A stretch of 64,000 bases of DNA from JAFDZW01 sp964404255 (GTDB lineage Bacteria > Bacteroidota > Ignavibacteria > Palsa-1295). The DNA lies in the NCBI GenBank assembly GCA_964404255.1, contig CAYOJJ010000006.1, positions 62,001 through 126,000 on the forward strand. The letters run 5' to 3'. Of the stretch, positions 54,466 to 63,942 are shown one piece after another (positions within the stretch are counted from its first letter, which is position 1; every line of letters starts with the position of its first letter). The notes beneath the pieces were generated by a model that was given only the letters and a program-made list of their open reading frames with translations, was not told where the DNA came from and made no database searches. Position numbers and translations under genes: made by a program.

Positions 54466-56676
54466 CTAATGAGAAACCATCAGATGGGCGCTGCAGGACC
54501 CCGCCGCTGAAGCGATATGTACGATATATTCTCCGGAAGAAAGGGAGGATAACTGTAAATGTTTTTCATGCGGCTCGCCTGGTATCAGGAGCATTTTTTC
54601 CGAATACAGTTCTATACCTTCTACCGTATGAATCGAAAGAATCACGGAGGATTCCTTCTCAGCCGTGAAGCGGATCGTCGTCTCGGTAGCCACGGGATTT
54701 GGATATATACCGGTAATGTTAACGGCCGAAACGGTTGCCGGATTAGGGTTATCGACTCCATCGGCCGGGAATTTAGTAAATCCGAAATCAATCACACCTC
54801 GCGAACCGCTCGCCCAGGCATATTGAGGTGTCGGCATACAGACCGAAAGGAAAGTATTAGAGGTATTACTGACATCCTGCACCCAATCCCTGCCGCCCGT
54901 GAACGTATGATAGATGAGGCCCGTATTTCCTACAACTATGCCATTAAGGGAATCGGCATACGCAACCGAGAGAAAATGATAGCCATCCTTATGCACATCT
55001 CCACTCGGGATAGAATCAAGTACGGCACCGATATGAGTATAAAATACGCCGGGGGCAGAGATCGTCCAATGGGTCGGGCTTAACATGACACCTGCATACC
55101 CATAGATCTGGCCGATGCCATTCGGGTTCATCTCTGCCCAATGATCGCCGCCATCGGTGGTGATCATCGAAGGGAGGGTATTGCCAATGATAATACCATT
55201 CTTATCGTCGCAAAAGGTAACACCAAGATATCCCTGAGCATAAGGATTGTCAGCTACGACCGTTTTCTTTTGCCACGTAGTTCCACCATCGGTAGTTTTT
55301 AACGCATAGGCCGAATCGCCAACTATCCAACCGGTCATAGCCGAAGAAAAGTAAATGCTTCTCATCGATTGGGTAACCGGTAATGTTATGGGGGACCATG
55401 TGGTGCCAAAATCGGAAGTGGAAAAAGCAATTCCATTATCTCCAATAGTGATAGCATGGGTTGCATCACGGAATGCGATAGCATTAAAGCTATGAGTATT
55501 CTTTTCAAGAATGCCGGTTTTGCCATTTGTCCAATGCTTGCCGCCATCGCTCGTAAGCACGATGGCGCCGCCTGCTCCCACTGCTATACCATGAGAGGTA
55601 TCGTTCTTAGGAAAGGCGATGCTATAGAGATCGTTGAAAAGCGGAAAGTCCGGAAGATATTGCCAGCTCTGCCCCCCGTCGTTTGTGCGGATAATGACGC
55701 CGCTGGAGCCGACGGCGACGCCGAATTTATCGTCCCACATAGCAACACCGCCAAAGTTGATCCCGGTGGAAGGCCAGTCGGATAACGCCCCCTGATTCCA
55801 GGTTTTTCCATCGTCGAAGGTATAGAGTAACGTATTATATCCGCCGACAACAACATAGTGCCCCGGCGCTTTGGAATCGACGGCATTTAAATTTGCAGTA
55901 ACGCCGAAGCTCGAATCCCAAAGATATGGCTGAGACCAACTGGAGCCCTGATCCGAAGTTCGAATGATCTGCCCTCCGCTTTCGACAGCAATAGCAGTAT
56001 CCTCATTTTCGAAAGCGACCGCATTCACACCATTACCGAAATTCGTTTTTGCCTTGAACCAGACAGCGCCGCTATCGGTGCTTAAGACCAGACTTCCGCC
56101 GCTGCCGGAGTTTACGCCAGGATCGGCAGTGATTACTAAAAATTTGTTCGTTACTTTTTTTATACCGGTAAATTTCCCGGCTCCTAATTCGAAGGTATAT
56201 TCTTTCCAGGTGCTACCACCATCGGTCGTTTTGAAAATAGAACTGGAGTTGGCAACAATGAAAGCGATACTGGAATCGACCATAAGTACCCCTCCGTACT
56301 GCGAACTTGCTCCTGGTATAGTCATAGCTGTCCAGGTTTCCCCGGCATCGGTTGTTTTTAGTGCCTGGCCGGTACCGACGACCATCCCTCTGAGAGAATC
56401 GATAAACGAGAGAGCGGTGAATGGGTAGCTCGCTTTATTTTTGACTGGCGTTGCGTTTATATGTACTACCCAGGCGCGGCCGCTATCGGTCAGACGCATA
56501 AAGGTCGTTTTATCACCCACAATGTAGGTAGTCGAAGCGCTGATCATCTGGACGGCATTGAGATTGCCGGCAATCGATGGAGGGTTTTGAGTTTTCCAGA
56601 TCGTCCGTTGGGCATTGGAGGATGTAGCTATACCCCAAAAAAGGCTGCAGAACAGGAGATAGGATAAGAGTCTCAT
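54466..56676 (-). CDS. Ycf48/BNR-like repeat protein with T9SS sorting domain (paralogue)
   Basis: 736 residues. Signal peptide (1-22), about eleven blades (KTTDAGETW, LTSDGGKHW, KTTDGGTTW), then a T9SS domain from ITGIYPNPVATETTI. Its order of features and N-terminal segment (TTYIVGDKTTFMRLTDSGR) closely match the downstream gene, so the pair arose by tandem duplication. Likely double propellers with cell-surface or secreted binding roles; the ligand is unknown. The anti-sigma factor at 5370-6431 carries the same type of repeat. Confidence 0.85.
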   Translation of the reverse strand: MRLLSYLLFCSLFWGIATSSNAQRTIWKTQNPPSIAGNLNAVQMISASTTYIVGDKTTFMRLTDSGRAWVVHINATPVKNKASYPFTALSFIDSLRGMVVGTGQALKTTDAGETWTAMTIPGASSQYGGVLMVDSSIAFIVANSSSIFKTTDGGSTWKEYTFELGAGKFTGIKKVTNKFLVITADPGVNSGSGGSLVLSTDSGAVWFKAKTNFGNGVNAVAFENEDTAIAVESGGQIIRTSDQGSSWSQPYLWDSSFGVTANLNAVDSKAPGHYVVVGGYNTLLYTFDDGKTWNQGALSDWPSTGINFGGVAMWDDKFGVAVGSSGVIIRTNDGGQSWQYLPDFPLFNDLYSIAFPKNDTSHGIAVGAGGAIVLTSDGGKHWTNGKTGILEKNTHSFNAIAFRDATHAITIGDNGIAFSTSDFGTTWSPITLPVTQSMRSIYFSSAMTGWIVGDSAYALKTTDGGTTWQKKTVVADNPYAQGYLGVTFCDDKNGIIIGNTLPSMITTDGGDHWAEMNPNGIGQIYGYAGVMLSPTHWTISAPGVFYTHIGAVLDSIPSGDVHKDGYHFLSVAYADSLNGIVVGNTGLIYHTFTGGRDWVQDVSNTSNTFLSVCMPTPQYAWASGSRGVIDFGFTKFPADGVDNPNPATVSAVNITGIYPNPVATETTIRFTAEKESSVILSIHTVEGIELYSEKMLLIPGEPHEKHLQLSSLSSGEYIVHIASAAGSCSAHLMVSH

Positions 56677-56834
56677 AATGACAGCAGAAAGAGTTTGTGC
56701 AACAGAGGTTACTTACCGAACGCAGTGTATACTGCCTTTTAAAAACTATTTGATTACTATTTGGTTACAATAAAAAGACGGTTTTAGTGGATTTAGCCTG
56801 CCATAGTATTGTTTTTTTTACTAAAATAGTCAAA

Positions 56835-57113
56835 ATGCAAAATAAACGGGTGGAGATATACGTCTACGGGATAGTGCAGGGGGTTGGGTTTCGGTGGCAT
56901 ACCGAAAAAAAAGCCGCCGAACTGGGGTTAACCGGTTGGTGTAAAAACGTATCCGATGGCAGCGTTCTGATCCAGGTACAGGGAAACGAAGACGCTATAA
57001 AGCGGTTTATAGAGTGGAGCTATAACGGTGTGCCAAGAGCTGCGGTCGATCGTATCGAAAGTACCCCGATGGATATCGTACCCGCAGAAACCGCATTTAC
57101 TATTCTTCATTAA
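56835..57113 (+). CDS. acyP: Acylphosphatase
   Basis: 92 residues from the ATG at 56835, chosen because it gives the usual acylphosphatase length; an upstream in-frame ATG at 56787 would add 16 non-family residues. Catalytic Arg lies in GVGFRWHT and catalytic Asn in GWCKNVSDGSV. It hydrolyses acyl phosphates such as carbamoyl or acetyl phosphate. Single gene, 26 bp before a methyltransferase gene. Confidence 0.95.
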   Translation: MQNKRVEIYVYGIVQGVGFRWHTEKKAAELGLTGWCKNVSDGSVLIQVQGNEDAIKRFIEWSYNGVPRAAVDRIESTPMDIVPAETAFTILH

Positions 57114-57139
57114 TACCAATAGCGCTAAATAGGGCTACT

Positions 57140-57919
57140 ATGTTTTCCGACTCCAAAACGATCTTCAATGCACTGGCCGAGCAGTACGATGCTTTCCGTC
57201 CTCATTATCCCTCGGAGGCGCTGATCTTTCTTGTTACGCTCGGTGAACTTGACCGCACCAGCGATATTGCCGATATCGGTACCGGGACTGGCAGAATTGC
57301 TCTCGAACTTGCTAAATATGTCCGGCTGGTTTATGCAATCGATACGGCTTCGGTAATGCTCGATCGCCTTAACGAACATGCCGAAGAACTGGGGCTGACG
57401 AATATCCGCACCATCGAAGCTTCTGCCGAAGAAACAACCTTGCATGACGAATCGCTTTCGATGGCGATCATGGCTCAATCGTTTCATTGGGTCGATAAAC
57501 CGAAAAGCCTGCAGGAGATGCATCGAATCCTCGGTCCGGGGAAACCGCTAATTGTTATGTGGAATCAGGTCGTGAATGTCGAGGATGCCTATTATAAAGC
57601 AGTTGTTGCAACAGTGAAGGAATATAACAGTAATTACCGGGGTGGGGCGGATATTATCAGCAGCGATTTTCAATCGAGCATCGAACAAAGCGGATTATTC
57701 GATTCAATTGAACGCTTTAGCTTTGCTTTCGATCTTACCCATAACATTGAATCATATATCGGGCTCTTACTCTCGAAGTCCTATATTGGTGTTGGGATCG
57801 CCCAAGATAAGCTTCCGCAATTTATCGAACAGGTACAGGGCATTCTCACTCAGTATTTCCCCGATGGCCAAGTGACCGAGCACTATGAAGCGGTCATATT
57901 AAGTGCAAGAAAGCGTTAG
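57140..57919 (+). CDS. Class I SAM-dependent methyltransferase
   Basis: 259 residues. Motif I is DIADIGTGTG (42-51), motif II follows at YAIDTASVML, and AQSFHWVD matches the catalytic-loop region of UbiE/Methyltransf_11-type enzymes. The substrate is unknown. It overlaps the convergent DedA gene by 4 nt. Confidence 0.85.
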   Translation: MFSDSKTIFNALAEQYDAFRPHYPSEALIFLVTLGELDRTSDIADIGTGTGRIALELAKYVRLVYAIDTASVMLDRLNEHAEELGLTNIRTIEASAEETTLHDESLSMAIMAQSFHWVDKPKSLQEMHRILGPGKPLIVMWNQVVNVEDAYYKAVVATVKEYNSNYRGGADIISSDFQSSIEQSGLFDSIERFSFAFDLTHNIESYIGLLLSKSYIGVGIAQDKLPQFIEQVQGILTQYFPDGQVTEHYEAVILSARKR

Positions 57920-58548
57920 GCTTTCTTACCTCGCTCGCGTAGCCAATGGATGATCGGCAGGCATAAGGATAATCCTACAACGGCAATAATAGCGAGATGG
58001 AGATAGCGTTCGACGATATCCTGAGGGAAAATCTTGGTAAGATAAAATCCTCCGAAGGTCATCAAGCCTATCCATAGCACTGCACCGATGACATTATAAA
58101 CCGTAAAGCGGGAAATTGGCATCTCGGCCGTACCGGCTACGACCGGTGCAAAGGTTCGCACGATCGGTATGAAGCGCGCGAGGACCATCGTTTTACCGCC
58201 ATGTTTGTCGTAAAAATTTTTCGTCTTTATCAGGTGCTCGTGTTTGAAAAATTTACTGTTCGGGCGCTCGTATAACCTTTTCCCTGCTTTTGCACCTATA
58301 TAATATCCGACGGTATTGCCGATAATAGCCGAGACCATTAAAAGCACATTCATTAGTACAATATCGATCGTGATCACACCGGTTGCGGAAAGCAGGCCGG
58401 CAGTAATAAGCAAGGTATCGCCGGGGAGAAAGAACCCGATAAGCAGACCCGTTTCGGCAAAGATAATAAGGCAAAGCACAGGGATACCACCGCTCGTGAT
58501 AAGCGTATGCAACCCTTCGCTCGAAAAAAGTTGGTGCAGAAAATCCAT
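57916..58548 (-). CDS. DedA-family membrane protein
   Basis: 210 residues, about five to six membrane segments. The family stretches FFLPGDTLLITAG and FARFIPIVRTFAPVVAG (with Arg in the last helix) are present, typical of DedA flippase-type proteins that recycle undecaprenyl phosphate or phosphatidylethanolamine-like lipids. Not in an operon. Confidence 0.9.
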   Translation of the reverse strand: MDFLHQLFSSEGLHTLITSGGIPVLCLIIFAETGLLIGFFLPGDTLLITAGLLSATGVITIDIVLMNVLLMVSAIIGNTVGYYIGAKAGKRLYERPNSKFFKHEHLIKTKNFYDKHGGKTMVLARFIPIVRTFAPVVAGTAEMPISRFTVYNVIGAVLWIGLMTFGGFYLTKIFPQDIVERYLHLAIIAVVGLSLCLPIIHWLRERGKKA

Positions 58549-58617
58549 TGCTTTTGAAATGATAAGCCTATAATACCATTAAATTTGTAAAGAAGTTTAG
58601 AAAAAGACATCATAGGT

Positions 58618-59346
58618 ATGGATAGGGTATTAGATAGCTGGTATAGCGAAGCACTTTCGGCCGATATGCCGATCGCTCATTATGGTAATTCCGGTAAGGT
58701 ATTACTAATGTTCCCATCGGCTGCTGCCGATTACCTGGAATATGAGCGCTTTTATCTGATCGATTCGATAAAAACTCTTATCGAATCGGGTAAGGTGCAA
58801 TGCTATTCCATCAACTCTATCAACAGCGAAAGCTGGCTCAACGATCAGATCGAGCCCCGGCAAAAATCAATTCGCCATCAGCAATTTAATACCTATGTGG
58901 AGAATGAGGTAGTCCCTTATATTAAAAAGCATAGCGGCGACGATTGCGAGATCCTGACCTTTGGCGTATCGTTCGGAGCACTGCATGCTATGAATACGCT
59001 GCTGCGCCGCCCCGATCTTTTTGCGGGTACGATCGCTATGAGCGGCGTTTATGACCTGAAATCTTATACCAAAGGCTACTTCGATGAAGACGCCTATTTT
59101 AATTCTCCGGCCGATTACCTTCCGAACCTGAACGATGATGCCGTTCTTTCGGAATTGAGAAAGAAAAGCATAACGATCTATACCGGAAGCGGGGAATATG
59201 AAGATCCTTCGTATTCCTGGAAGATCGCAGAGATACTTGGTTCAAAACAGATCCCGAATTGGGTGGAATGCTGGGACCATACCTGGCGACATGATTGGCC
59301 GACGTGGAGAGAAATGCTGCCGCAGGCGATAGAGAAATTTCTATAG
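58618..59346 (+). CDS. Alpha/beta-hydrolase esterase-like protein
   Basis: 242 residues. The nucleophile elbow is GVSFG (Ser118) and a candidate His is H221 or H225 in WDHTWRHDW. There is no signal peptide, so it is cytoplasmic. It resembles esterase D/PHB-depolymerase-like families in overall order, but the exact family was not recognised. Substrate unknown. Confidence 0.7.
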   Translation: MDRVLDSWYSEALSADMPIAHYGNSGKVLLMFPSAAADYLEYERFYLIDSIKTLIESGKVQCYSINSINSESWLNDQIEPRQKSIRHQQFNTYVENEVVPYIKKHSGDDCEILTFGVSFGALHAMNTLLRRPDLFAGTIAMSGVYDLKSYTKGYFDEDAYFNSPADYLPNLNDDAVLSELRKKSITIYTGSGEYEDPSYSWKIAEILGSKQIPNWVECWDHTWRHDWPTWREMLPQAIEKFL

Positions 59347-59405
59347 TGGACGCTTAAGACGATTTGTTAAGACGTCTTTCGAACCCTGAACCCTCAACCC
59401 CGATC

Positions 59406-60425
59406 TCAGGATAGAGCCGCTTCTAAAATAATTTTACATAACTCTTCAAAACTCATACCGGCAGCTTTGGCGGCTTTCGGCACCAAACTTGTTTCTGTCA
59501 TGCCGGGCAGTGTATTTATTTCGAGGCAATAGAAAGAGCCATCCGGTTTTAATCGATAGTCGATACGGGCATAACCGCGGGCATCGCAGCAATTGAATAC
59601 CTGTAAGGCACTTTGCTGGATCTTTGAAGCCAAGTCGGCAGGCAGATCGGCCGGGCAGTAATAGTTGGTCATGCCCTTAGTGTACTTATGATGGTAGTCA
59701 TAAAATCCGCCTTCGGGTGCGATCTCTACGATCGGCAAAGGTTTGCCATCGAGAATCGCAACGGTTAACTCGCGGCCATCGATAAATTCTTCGATCAACG
59801 CACCATCGGAATATTGCCAGGCATACCGGATACCGGCTTCGGCATCGAAATCGGCCTGCGTGGAAATGGTTAACCCGACGGTCGAGCCCTGATCGTTGGG
59901 TTTTATTACAATGCCACCTTTGAATTTTTCGGCGCACCGGCTTACGATGTCATTTAGCAATTCCTGATTGCGTCTTGAAATGAACTCCCATTTTGGGGTT
60001 GGAATGCCTGCCCGTTCAAATAAGATCTTCGAATAGGCCTTATCGATACTGATAGCGCTGGATCGGGAGCCGCTGCCGGTAAATTTTTTGCCGAGCAGTT
60101 CGAGAACCGATTGCACCGTCCCGTCTTCTCCGGGGACACCATGAAGACCGATCACTACTACATCGCAATTACGCACCGTTTCGCTCGTCAGACTATCGAC
60201 AAAGACACTTCCCTGAGAGAGCGAGCCCAGTTCTTGCGGCGTTGGAGGCGTTGCATGAGGCGGAGTGGTTTGGTATTCGGTGATCTTCATCGTGCGCCCG
60301 GTTGCCGGGTCGAGCAGGGTAACGGCATGGCCAAGCGATTCATAGGCTTTTGCCATTGCGGAGCCGGTAAGCAAGGAAATTTCGCGCTCGGCACTCGTGC
60401 CGCCGAGTAATACAGTAATATTCAT
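59406..60425 (-). CDS. ddl: D-alanine--D-alanine ligase
   Basis: 339 residues. ATP-grasp ligase motifs are present: N-terminal LLGGTSAEREISL, the central lid IVIKPNDQGSTVGL, EEFIDGRELTVAIL, and EINTLPGMTETSL near the C terminus. It makes the D-Ala-D-Ala dipeptide for peptidoglycan. It stands alone, away from mur genes, and diverges from panB. Confidence 0.95.
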   Translation of the reverse strand: MNITVLLGGTSAEREISLLTGSAMAKAYESLGHAVTLLDPATGRTMKITEYQTTPPHATPPTPQELGSLSQGSVFVDSLTSETVRNCDVVVIGLHGVPGEDGTVQSVLELLGKKFTGSGSRSSAISIDKAYSKILFERAGIPTPKWEFISRRNQELLNDIVSRCAEKFKGGIVIKPNDQGSTVGLTISTQADFDAEAGIRYAWQYSDGALIEEFIDGRELTVAILDGKPLPIVEIAPEGGFYDYHHKYTKGMTNYYCPADLPADLASKIQQSALQVFNCCDARGYARIDYRLKPDGSFYCLEINTLPGMTETSLVPKAAKAAGMSFEELCKIILEAALS

Positions 60426-60497
60426 GAATTAGGAAGTAAGAGTGATCTATTCGTTGTTGCAAAACTACTTCATTCGTCGTAACTTTAAACAAAAACT

Positions 60498-61295
60498 ATG
60501 CGGGTAACTACACGAACGATAGCGGAAAAAAAGCGCCGTGGCGAAAAGATCACCATGCTTACGGTCTATGACTATACGTTTGCCCGGCTGCTCGATGAGG
60601 CCCAGATCGATCTGCTGCTCGTCGGCGATTCCGTTTCCAATGTGATTCAGGGAAATGAGACGACCCTCCCGGTTACGCTCGACGAAATGATCTATCATAC
60701 GAAAGCTGTTATCAAAGGAGCCCGCGATTATTCGATGGTTATCTGCGATCTTCCGTTCATGAGCTATCAGGCCGATCCGGTCGAAGGCTTTCGCAATGCG
60801 GGCCGGGTGATGAAAGAGACCGGTGCGGGAGCCGTAAAACTCGAAGGCGGCGAACGAGCCTGCCCGGCGGTAAAATTAATGACCGATAACGGTATCCCGG
60901 TCTGCGGCCACCTCGGTCTTACCCCGCAATCGATCAACCAATTCGGCACCTATCGTACCCGGGGTACAAATCAGGAAGAAGCCGATCGCATCAGGCAGGA
61001 TGCTCTTGCCCTGCAGGATGCCGGCGCTTTTGCAATTGTACTTGAAAAAATTCCGGCAGAATTAGCGGCTGAGATTACCAAAGAGTTGAAGATAGCCACG
61101 ATCGGCATCGGTGCTGGAAATGGCTGTGATGGCCAGGTATTGGTTTTACATGACATGCTTGGTCTTAATGAAGAATTCCACCCCCGCTTCGTTCGTAAAT
61201 ACCTAACATTAGCCGATCAGGTAAGAACGGCCTTCAAGCAATATGGCGATGACGTTAGAAGCGGAGCTTTCCCGAGCAAAGAAGAATCGTATTGA
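60498..61295 (+). CDS. panB: 3-methyl-2-oxobutanoate hydroxymethyltransferase PanB
   Basis: 265 residues, the usual length. Key motifs are LLVGDSVSNV (metal site), DLPFMSYQ, GAVKLEGG, GHLGLTPQS and GIGAG. It makes ketopantoate for coenzyme A synthesis. No panC or panD is nearby. The divergent ddl gene shares the 72-bp spacer, so the promoter regions may overlap. Confidence 0.95.
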   Translation: MRVTTRTIAEKKRRGEKITMLTVYDYTFARLLDEAQIDLLLVGDSVSNVIQGNETTLPVTLDEMIYHTKAVIKGARDYSMVICDLPFMSYQADPVEGFRNAGRVMKETGAGAVKLEGGERACPAVKLMTDNGIPVCGHLGLTPQSINQFGTYRTRGTNQEEADRIRQDALALQDAGAFAIVLEKIPAELAAEITKELKIATIGIGAGNGCDGQVLVLHDMLGLNEEFHPRFVRKYLTLADQVRTAFKQYGDDVRSGAFPSKEESY

Positions 61296-61331
61296 TCCAT
61301 AACGCTACCAGTTAGCAAAGAAAGCAGGACA

Positions 61332-63854
61332 ATGAAAGCGATCATCATGGCAGGTGGATTCGGAACCCGGTTGCGCCCGCTGACAATGACCTTACCGAAA
61401 CCGATGGTGCCGCTGCTCAATCGCCCGATGATGGAGCATATCGTCAAGCTCGTAAAAAATCACGGGTTCAATGATATTACCTCGCTGCTCTATTTTCATC
61501 CTGATGCCATCAGCTCGTATTTCGGCGATGGCAGCAGCTTCGGTGTTTCCATGGATTATATCCGCGCTGAAGCCGATTACGGCACGGCCGGTAGCGTGCG
61601 GAATGCTACCGAATCGATGGACGTCAAAGAACGCATTCTTATTATCAGTGGCGATGTCCTGACCGATTTTAATTTATCCGAAGCGATCGCCTTTCATGAA
61701 GAGCGTCAGTCGATCGCGACGATCGTTCTTACGAGAGTAAAAAATCCGTTGCAATACGGAGTTGTCATTACCGGCGACGATGGCAAGATCGAACGGTTTC
61801 TTGAAAAGCCATCGTGGGGTGAGGTCTTCAGCGATACGATCAATACCGGCATTTATATTCTCGAACCCGAAGCCTTCGAACGTATTCCGTACAAACGCGA
61901 ATTCGATTTTTCCAAAGATCTTTTTCCGATGCTGCTCGAAGAGCATGCCGGTCTTTACGGATATATTGCTTCGGGCTATTGGCGCGACATTGGTAATCTC
62001 GGCGAATACCATGAAGCGCATCTCGATGCGCTTGCTTCGCGCGTACGGATCGAATCGGCGGGTCTGCCGGTGCGTAATGCTATCATTGAAGAAGGCGCGC
62101 TGACCGAAGGAGTAGAATTTTTTGGTTTTAATGTGATCGGCAAAAACGCAAAGATCGCTCCGGGCGTAAAATTATTGAACTGTGTGATCGGCGAGGGCTG
62201 TGTCATTCACGGCGGTTCGCGGATCGATCATACGGTGCTCTGGAAGAATGTCGAGATCGGCGAACGCACCCAGCTCAGTTATGATGTGATCTGTAATGAT
62301 TCCACTATCGGAGTCGGGGCGCACTTGCATGAATTCATCTACATGGGTGAAAAATGTGAGATCGAAGATGGGGTCGAGATCATGCCGAACATCAAGCTTT
62401 GGCCGGAAAAGAAGGTCGAAGCAGGGGCGGTGCTCAATACCAGTTTGGTATGGGAGGGCAAGTGGTCGAAATCTCTTTTTACCAATTCCCGTATTACCGG
62501 TACATCGAATATCGAGATAACCCCGGAGTTTACGGCTAAGGTAGGCGCATCGCTCGGTGCGATGGTTGGAGAAGGAAAGCGTGTGGTTATTTCCCGCGAT
62601 AGCGATCCGGCCTCGCGTATTATCAGCCGCTCGCTATCGAGCGGGCTTATGGGGGCAGGCGTTAATGTTGCGGATCTCGAACAAACTCCGATACCCTTAA
62701 CAAGGCATTTTCTGCTGGGTGGCCGCCAGGCTGCGGGAGTGCATATCCGCAAGAACCCATATGATAAGCGGCGCTCCGATCTCATCTTTTTCGATTCCGA
62801 TGGGAAAGATCTTACTACCAGTAAAGGCAAAACCATCGAGCGGTATTTCTTCGGTGAGGATTTTCCCCGCGCTCCATTCGATAAAGTCGGGACGATCGAT
62901 TTCCCGACGCACTCCGGAGAAGCCTATAAAAAATTATTTACCGGATCGCTCGATACCGAGCGTATTTCCCGATCGAAATTCAGGATCGGCATCGATTATG
63001 CCTATGGTATTGCCTCTTCGATCTTCCCGAATATCCTTGGCTCCCTCGGAGTGGAAGTGGTTTCGATCAATGGCTATCTCGATCCTACGCGCCTGACAAG
63101 AGAACCGCAGGAATTCGAGCAATCGGCCGAACAACTGCGAAGCATTGTTGCTTCGCTGAAATTCGATGTCGGCTTTATCCTCGATGCCGGCGGCGAGCGC
63201 ATATCGCTGCTCGATAATACCGGCGTCATGCATCACAATCTGAAATTACTGACGCTCGTCACAAAATTATTTCTTGAAAGTTCGAAGTTACAGGGCAAGA
63301 AGATTCAGAAAATCGCTGTTCCGGTTTCGGCATCGTTTGAAATAGAAATGCTGGCTAAGGAGTATGGCGTTGAAATAGTATATACGCGTAATACCCATGC
63401 GGCCATGATGGTCGAGAGCGGGAAAGAAGGGGTATCGTTCGTTGGCGGTACCATGGGCGGATTTATTTTCCCCGATTATTTTTTTGCGGTCGATGGGATG
63501 TTTACCGCCGCGAAGATCCTTGAAATGCGCGCTGTTATTGGGAAAGACCTTGCCACCATTGCCGCCGAATTACCGAAACGTCATCAGGCTTCCCGTTCTG
63601 CCTTCTGTCCGCAGGACCAGCTCGGGACGGTAATGCGTCATGCGGTTGAGCATACAAAGTCGATGCCCCGCATCCTTATCGATGGCATTCGCTTCCAGCC
63701 GGTTTCCACGGCCGATGCTTTCGTACTGGTCATTCCGGAAAAAGACCGACCCTATTGTGAAATTTTTGTCGATGCCGGCACGGCTACCGATGCCGAACAG
63801 CTTGCCGATCGTTATAGCGAAATGGTTACCGAATGGCGAAAGACTAATTATTGA
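61332..63854 (+). CDS. GDP-mannose pyrophosphorylase / phosphomannomutase-like fusion
   Basis: 840 residues. The N-terminal nucleotidyltransferase has GGFGTRLRPLT (8-18), followed by a left-handed beta-helix (about 250-370). The C-terminal half follows the phosphohexomutase domain order, but the active-site TASHNP-type loop reads GVHIRKNP (469-476), with Arg at the catalytic Ser position. The mutase half therefore is probably inactive or regulatory, as in related ManC-PMM fusions of other phyla. Product is likely GDP-mannose or another NDP-sugar for surface glycans. Confidence 0.85.
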   Translation: MKAIIMAGGFGTRLRPLTMTLPKPMVPLLNRPMMEHIVKLVKNHGFNDITSLLYFHPDAISSYFGDGSSFGVSMDYIRAEADYGTAGSVRNATESMDVKERILIISGDVLTDFNLSEAIAFHEERQSIATIVLTRVKNPLQYGVVITGDDGKIERFLEKPSWGEVFSDTINTGIYILEPEAFERIPYKREFDFSKDLFPMLLEEHAGLYGYIASGYWRDIGNLGEYHEAHLDALASRVRIESAGLPVRNAIIEEGALTEGVEFFGFNVIGKNAKIAPGVKLLNCVIGEGCVIHGGSRIDHTVLWKNVEIGERTQLSYDVICNDSTIGVGAHLHEFIYMGEKCEIEDGVEIMPNIKLWPEKKVEAGAVLNTSLVWEGKWSKSLFTNSRITGTSNIEITPEFTAKVGASLGAMVGEGKRVVISRDSDPASRIISRSLSSGLMGAGVNVADLEQTPIPLTRHFLLGGRQAAGVHIRKNPYDKRRSDLIFFDSDGKDLTTSKGKTIERYFFGEDFPRAPFDKVGTIDFPTHSGEAYKKLFTGSLDTERISRSKFRIGIDYAYGIASSIFPNILGSLGVEVVSINGYLDPTRLTREPQEFEQSAEQLRSIVASLKFDVGFILDAGGERISLLDNTGVMHHNLKLLTLVTKLFLESSKLQGKKIQKIAVPVSASFEIEMLAKEYGVEIVYTRNTHAAMMVESGKEGVSFVGGTMGGFIFPDYFFAVDGMFTAAKILEMRAVIGKDLATIAAELPKRHQASRSAFCPQDQLGTVMRHAVEHTKSMPRILIDGIRFQPVSTADAFVLVIPEKDRPYCEIFVDAGTATDAEQLADRYSEMVTEWRKTNY

Positions 63855-63942
63855 CGCTCTGCCCGGTTAATTATTTTTCAGCATCTTGTTATTAAACATT
63901 TTCCCGCTCTCTGCCGTCAAACAGGCATAGAAAGGGACTACA

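Noticed and set aside
54559..55083. 174-codon plus-strand frame inside a Ycf48-like gene
   Set aside because: It is antisense to repeat-coding sequence and has no independent support.
59347..59405. Palindrome AAGACGTCTT considered as a terminator between the esterase and ddl
   Set aside because: The stem is short and no T-tract follows on either strand.
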